From: UBA5486 sp036744795
Lineage (GTDB): Bacteria; Bacillota; UBA4882; UBA10575
Reading direction: 5' to 3'
Assembly: GCA_036744795.1 (NCBI GenBank)
Contig: DAIOHK010000064.1
Coordinates: forward strand, 1 to 8,613
DNA length: 8,613 bases
In this document: positions 6,137 through 8,613 of the stretch, piece after piece
How positions within the stretch are numbered: the stretch's first letter is position 1
Layout of the letters: the number at the start of each line of letters is the position of its first letter
Program-made: the position numbers and the translations under genes
The notes under the pieces: generated by a model
What the model saw: the letters and a program-made list of their open reading frames with translations, nothing else
Database searches by the model: none
Told to the model about the DNA's origin: nothing

Positions 6137-6281
6137 GTCGCTCGCGCTGGCTACTAAGTCGCTCACGCCGGTCACCTTAACATCACGCAGTGATTTAAAT
6201 CAAAGCCAGGTGAGTCGACCAGCAAGTCGTTCATGCCGGCTACCTTAAGTAGTATCACGAAATAAAGCCGGATGAAACGAC
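6137..6281. repeat. Palindromic repeat array B (one half and two full copies)
   Basis: A left half-unit (6137-6154) is followed by copy 4 (6158-6219, 62 bases) and copy 5 (6226-6281, 56 bases). In copy 5, GTCGTTCATGCCGGCT (6226-6241) pairs with AGCCGGATGAAACGAC (6266-6281): 15 pairs with one bulged base on each side. Copy 4 holds the inner dyad ATCAC-GCA-GTGAT flanked by TTAA. All units have the same orientation as array A. The array lies between the predicted promoter and the ribosome site of the barrel gene, so it should be transcribed. Confidence 0.85.
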
Positions 6282-6330
6282 AATCTTCGAAGCATATTCT
6301 AAAACGGTAATTTTTATCAAAACAAAGGAA

Positions 6331-6336
6331 AAGGAG
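6331..6336 (+). promoter_or_regulatory. Ribosome binding site fixing the barrel-gene start
   Basis: AAGGAG lies 7 bases before the ATG at 6344. The in-frame TTG at 6338 is only 1 base from it and cannot be the start, so the protein begins MKRLF. Confidence 0.85.
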
Positions 6337-6343
6337 ATTGTGG

Positions 6344-7165
6344 ATGAAACGTTTATTTATTGGAATAATAATTTGTTTAATGCTTCTTTTACAAGCAGTA
6401 CCGACTTGGGCATTAGGGTATATGGATGAATTGTTTTATACCTCAGAATGGTGGGCAAAGGAAGGAAGCCATGGCGATTTTGAAGTAGGAACATTGGGTA
6501 CATATAATGATTTAACTGCGCAAACTGGTCTAAATTATAGTTATGCCTGGCATCAAGCTATAGGGAGAAGAATTGTCTTAGCAATCAATGGGTATTATGC
6601 TGCCAATGAGTTAGAGAGGTTTCCTTTACGGAACACAGTAAATACTACTTTAAAAATCGGGACTCCAAATTTGTATGTTGGAATTGGTGGGATCTCCACT
6701 GAGTATCAGCAGGGGTTTGCTACTCCTTTCCGTTTAAACCTCGGGGGAAAGTTAGGACTTAATAAATTGGTGAAAATGGTCTTTGATGTAGATTCATACT
6801 TTTTGGCAGAAGAACAAGTGGATATTATTAAGGTGAAAAGTGTAGATAAAATCGAGGCGGGAATAGAATTAATTCCTTTCCAGGATCTCCATCTTTATGG
6901 AGGAGTAATAAGATTTATTAATTCCATTCCGGAAAAAGTGGAGGTGCCTTCAGGAAACATTTTTCAGGCAGAGGCAAAACTAACAGCAAAACCCTTTTTT
7001 ATTAGTGGAGAATTTTATTTCCCTCAAAATTCATTAGACTCAATGGTTATTGGCGAAGCAGGTATTAATTTTTTCTCCCTGACTTTTGTCGGTAGGGTTG
7101 TTTCCTCTCTTCAGGATTTGAATAATAGTGGAGTCTATACTTTAGGATTAAGATTTAATTATTAA
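6344..7165 (+). CDS. Predicted outer-membrane beta-barrel protein
   Basis: A 273-residue exported protein with a clear signal peptide (residues 1-23: MKR, a hydrophobic core, then TWA), cleaved near TWA/LG. The mature part has many alternating polar/hydrophobic strands rich in Gly and aromatics (for example LYVGIGGIS, FRLNLGGKLGL, DLHLYGGVIRF, FFISGEFYF). It ends TLGLRFNY with Tyr last and hydrophobics at every second position before it, the pattern of the BAM recognition signal of outer-membrane barrels. Strand count suggests a small-to-medium barrel. I do not recognise a named family, so whether it is a channel, adhesin or enzyme is unknown. If correct, the host has an outer membrane. It is the first gene of an operon with the sensor gene, 17 bases downstream. 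Confidence 0.72.
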   Translation: MKRLFIGIIICLMLLLQAVPTWALGYMDELFYTSEWWAKEGSHGDFEVGTLGTYNDLTAQTGLNYSYAWHQAIGRRIVLAINGYYAANELERFPLRNTVNTTLKIGTPNLYVGIGGISTEYQQGFATPFRLNLGGKLGLNKLVKMVFDVDSYFLAEEQVDIIKVKSVDKIEAGIELIPFQDLHLYGGVIRFINSIPEKVEVPSGNIFQAEAKLTAKPFFISGEFYFPQNSLDSMVIGEAGINFFSLTFVGRVVSSLQDLNNSGVYTLGLRFNY

Positions 7166-7168
7166 ACT

Positions 7169-7173
7169 AAGGG
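7169..7173 (+). promoter_or_regulatory. Ribosome site for the sensor gene
   Basis: AAGGG lies 9 bases before the GTG at 7183 and 15 before the ATG at 7189. The spacing favours GTG, giving a protein that begins (M)KMDSF. Confidence 0.55.
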
Positions 7174-7182
7174 AATTGCATA

Positions 7183-8613
7183 GTGAAGATGGATAGTTTT
7201 CTACTCTTGTTATTCATAATATTTTGTTTTAATATTTTTGCCCATTTATATGTGGCAAAAAAAAGAGAAACCGCTGTTGATCGTGATTTTCTGTTCTTAT
7301 CAGCGGTTTATTTTTGCTGGACGCTTTTGGAAGTTTTACTCAGTTTACCTTTGGAAAACAATTATGAGGGTGTTTTGTCCAAGTTAAAAAGGTTATTCCA
7401 ACTTCTTCACGGGATTTTCTTTTTAAAGCTAGTTTTATCTTTTTTAGGTAAAAAGACGACCGATTTATGGAATTATTTATTTTTGGGAGTTGCGATTGCT
7501 GTTGCCATTTTTAGTTTTTCTGGAATAGATTTATCAGAGGCTGTAATGGTGGAATCGATGAAAAATCCATTAGAAGCTATTTTTATACTGTTTGGTTTAC
7601 TGATTCTTCTATTACCAGCTATTTTAGCCTGCTTATTTTTATTACGAGGGCTAATAAAAGAAGAGACACTTTTTAAGCAGCAGCTCACTTTTACTCTACT
7701 GGTAGCAGGACTTCTTCTGATTGCTGGTATTTTTTATATGTTTGACTATAAATTAAGTCGAATTTTGACCGGATTAAGTTCCGGGTTTGTTTTTTTTGTA
7801 ATGGTTAAAAAGAGAAGTTCGGATTTAAATTCTCAGATTAGTATAGAGAAAAAAATAGATCAGTGGGAGAAAGATAAAGAAGGTATTTTCTCGGAAGAAT
7901 TGTTACGATTATTAGTCAAGGTATCCTGGTATCTGCTAACTTATTCTAATTTTGATAGTGCATTACAGAAGGTATTAACCTGTCTGGGAGAGAAAAGTGA
8001 GCTTGATTATGTATACGGGGTTATGCTTCACAGAACAGATGCCGGTTTTGTCGCAGATAAAAGTTACTGCTGGATTCGGAAAGTATCTAGATGTAGATCT
8101 ATTAAGCTGGAATTCTCTGCGGGACTTCGCTCATGGATGGAAGCCCTTTCACAGAGAGAGATGGTTATGGAGAATTATGATACTCTTTCCATAGAAGAAA
8201 GAATGGTCTTTGAACAGTGGAAGATAAATTCCTTTCTGGCTATGCCGATCTTTTCCCAGGAAAAATTTTGGGGCGTGATTGGTTTTGCCATGGAAAAAGA
8301 GAAACGCATATGGTCGGAAGATGAGAAGGGTATATTAAAGGCAATTGCTCTGCGAATTGGAGGTATACTCCTCCGGAAACAGGATGAAGAATTTCTTAAG
8401 AGTAATGTGCAGAGATTTGAAATGTTTGCCGGTTATACTAATGGTTTAATTGTGGAAGTTACAGCAGAAGGTGATCTAACTTACGTTAACCAGGCCAGTT
8501 TTGAACTTCTTGGTTATAGTTCTAAGGAATTGGTGGAAACGAACATCGAGAGTTTGGTTCATCCGGATGATTACGAAGCTGTTTTACAAATTTACAGAAA
8601 AATATTAAATAGG
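7183..8613 (+). CDS. 7-TM/GAF/PAS membrane sensor protein, truncated by the window end
   Basis: An open frame of 477 codons that runs past the window edge. Residues 1-210 contain about seven hydrophobic segments (near 5-23, 34-55, 68-87, 95-113, 131-153, 166-186 and 192-207), like the 7-TM input modules of some histidine kinases and diguanylate cyclases. After a charged linker (208-240), residues about 240-397 look like a GAF domain (FLAMPIFSQEKFWGVIGFAM, then WSEDEKGILKAIA). Residues about 406 to the end start a PAS domain (GLIVEVTAEGDLTYVNQ, FELLGYSSKEL, then VHPDD). The output domain lies beyond the window; a histidine kinase or GGDEF domain is most likely. It is co-transcribed with the beta-barrel gene 17 bases upstream, suggesting that it senses or controls something at the cell surface. 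GTG is chosen as the start from ribosome-site spacing. Confidence 0.85.
   Translation, partial: MKMDSFLLLLFIIFCFNIFAHLYVAKKRETAVDRDFLFLSAVYFCWTLLEVLLSLPLENNYEGVLSKLKRLFQLLHGIFFLKLVLSFLGKKTTDLWNYLFLGVAIAVAIFSFSGIDLSEAVMVESMKNPLEAIFILFGLLILLLPAILACLFLLRGLIKEETLFKQQLTFTLLVAGLLLIAGIFYMFDYKLSRILTGLSSGFVFFVMVKKRSSDLNSQISIEKKIDQWEKDKEGIFSEELLRLLVKVSWYLLTYSNFDSALQKVLTCLGEKSELDYVYGVMLHRTDAGFVADKSYCWIRKVSRCRSIKLEFSAGLRSWMEALSQREMVMENYDTLSIEERMVFEQWKINSFLAMPIFSQEKFWGVIGFAMEKEKRIWSEDEKGILKAIALRIGGILLRKQDEEFLKSNVQRFEMFAGYTNGLIVEVTAEGDLTYVNQASFELLGYSSKELVETNIESLVHPDDYEAVLQIYRKILNR

Noticed and set aside
5227..6281. CRISPR array
   Set aside because: The units are long imperfect palindromes spaced by only a few bases, with no uniform repeat and unique spacers, and no cas gene is present.
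6338..6343. TTG start for the barrel protein
   Set aside because: It is only 1 base from AAGGAG; the ATG at 6344 has proper spacing.
7473..7688. 71-codon minus-strand frame
   Set aside because: It is antisense to the membrane domain of the sensor gene.
7997..8194. 65-codon plus-strand frame
   Set aside because: It lies within the sensor gene in another frame; the sensor frame is open throughout and matches a GAF domain.

Overview
The window comes from a low-GC, AT-rich bacterial genome. The best fit is a diderm member of the Firmicutes, with Halanaerobiales-like lineages the leading guess. Three things point that way: A/T-rich codon use with strong AGGAG-type ribosome binding sites, a Clostridia-style stand-alone ferritin-like protein, and a secreted protein whose C-terminus looks like an outer-membrane beta-barrel signal. 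The assignment is inferred from gene character only. No rRNA, tRNA, transposase, phage gene or CRISPR array was found.

Layout, left to right. (1) A ferritin-like di-metal protein (180-722, +) ends in a strong hairpin terminator. (2) A degenerate palindromic element follows, then a minus-strand gene (933-1640) for a secreted, lysine-tailed protein of unknown function with an internally duplicated motif. (3) rtcB (2028-3272, +) encodes an intact RNA ligase with two candidate promoters. It converges on a MATE-family exporter (3340-4683, -), and both share one bidirectional terminator that overlaps the exporter's stop codon. (4) A 700-base gap with no convincing gene ends in an array of palindromic repeats (5227-5388). 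(5) A minus-strand two-LysM protein (5384-5860) has its stop codon inside the last repeat. (6) A regulatory gap (5861-6343) holds several dyads, a good sigma-A-like promoter and a second array of the same repeats (6137-6281). (7) A plus-strand operon encodes a predicted outer-membrane beta-barrel protein (6344-7165) and, 17 bases later, a 7-TM/GAF/PAS sensor protein that runs off the window end (7183 to past 8613).

The most interesting signal is the family of about 56-62-base palindromes occurring as two short arrays on either side of the LysM gene. Within the family, paired positions change together (GTCG/CGAC in one copy, GTTG/CAAC in another) and two opposed bulges are kept. This suggests the folded structure has been maintained. 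One array appears to be transcribed as the 5' leader of the beta-barrel/sensor operon. Another forms the end and 3' flank of the LysM gene. Second in interest are the duplicated-motif secreted protein and the pairing of a cell-surface barrel with a multi-domain membrane sensor.
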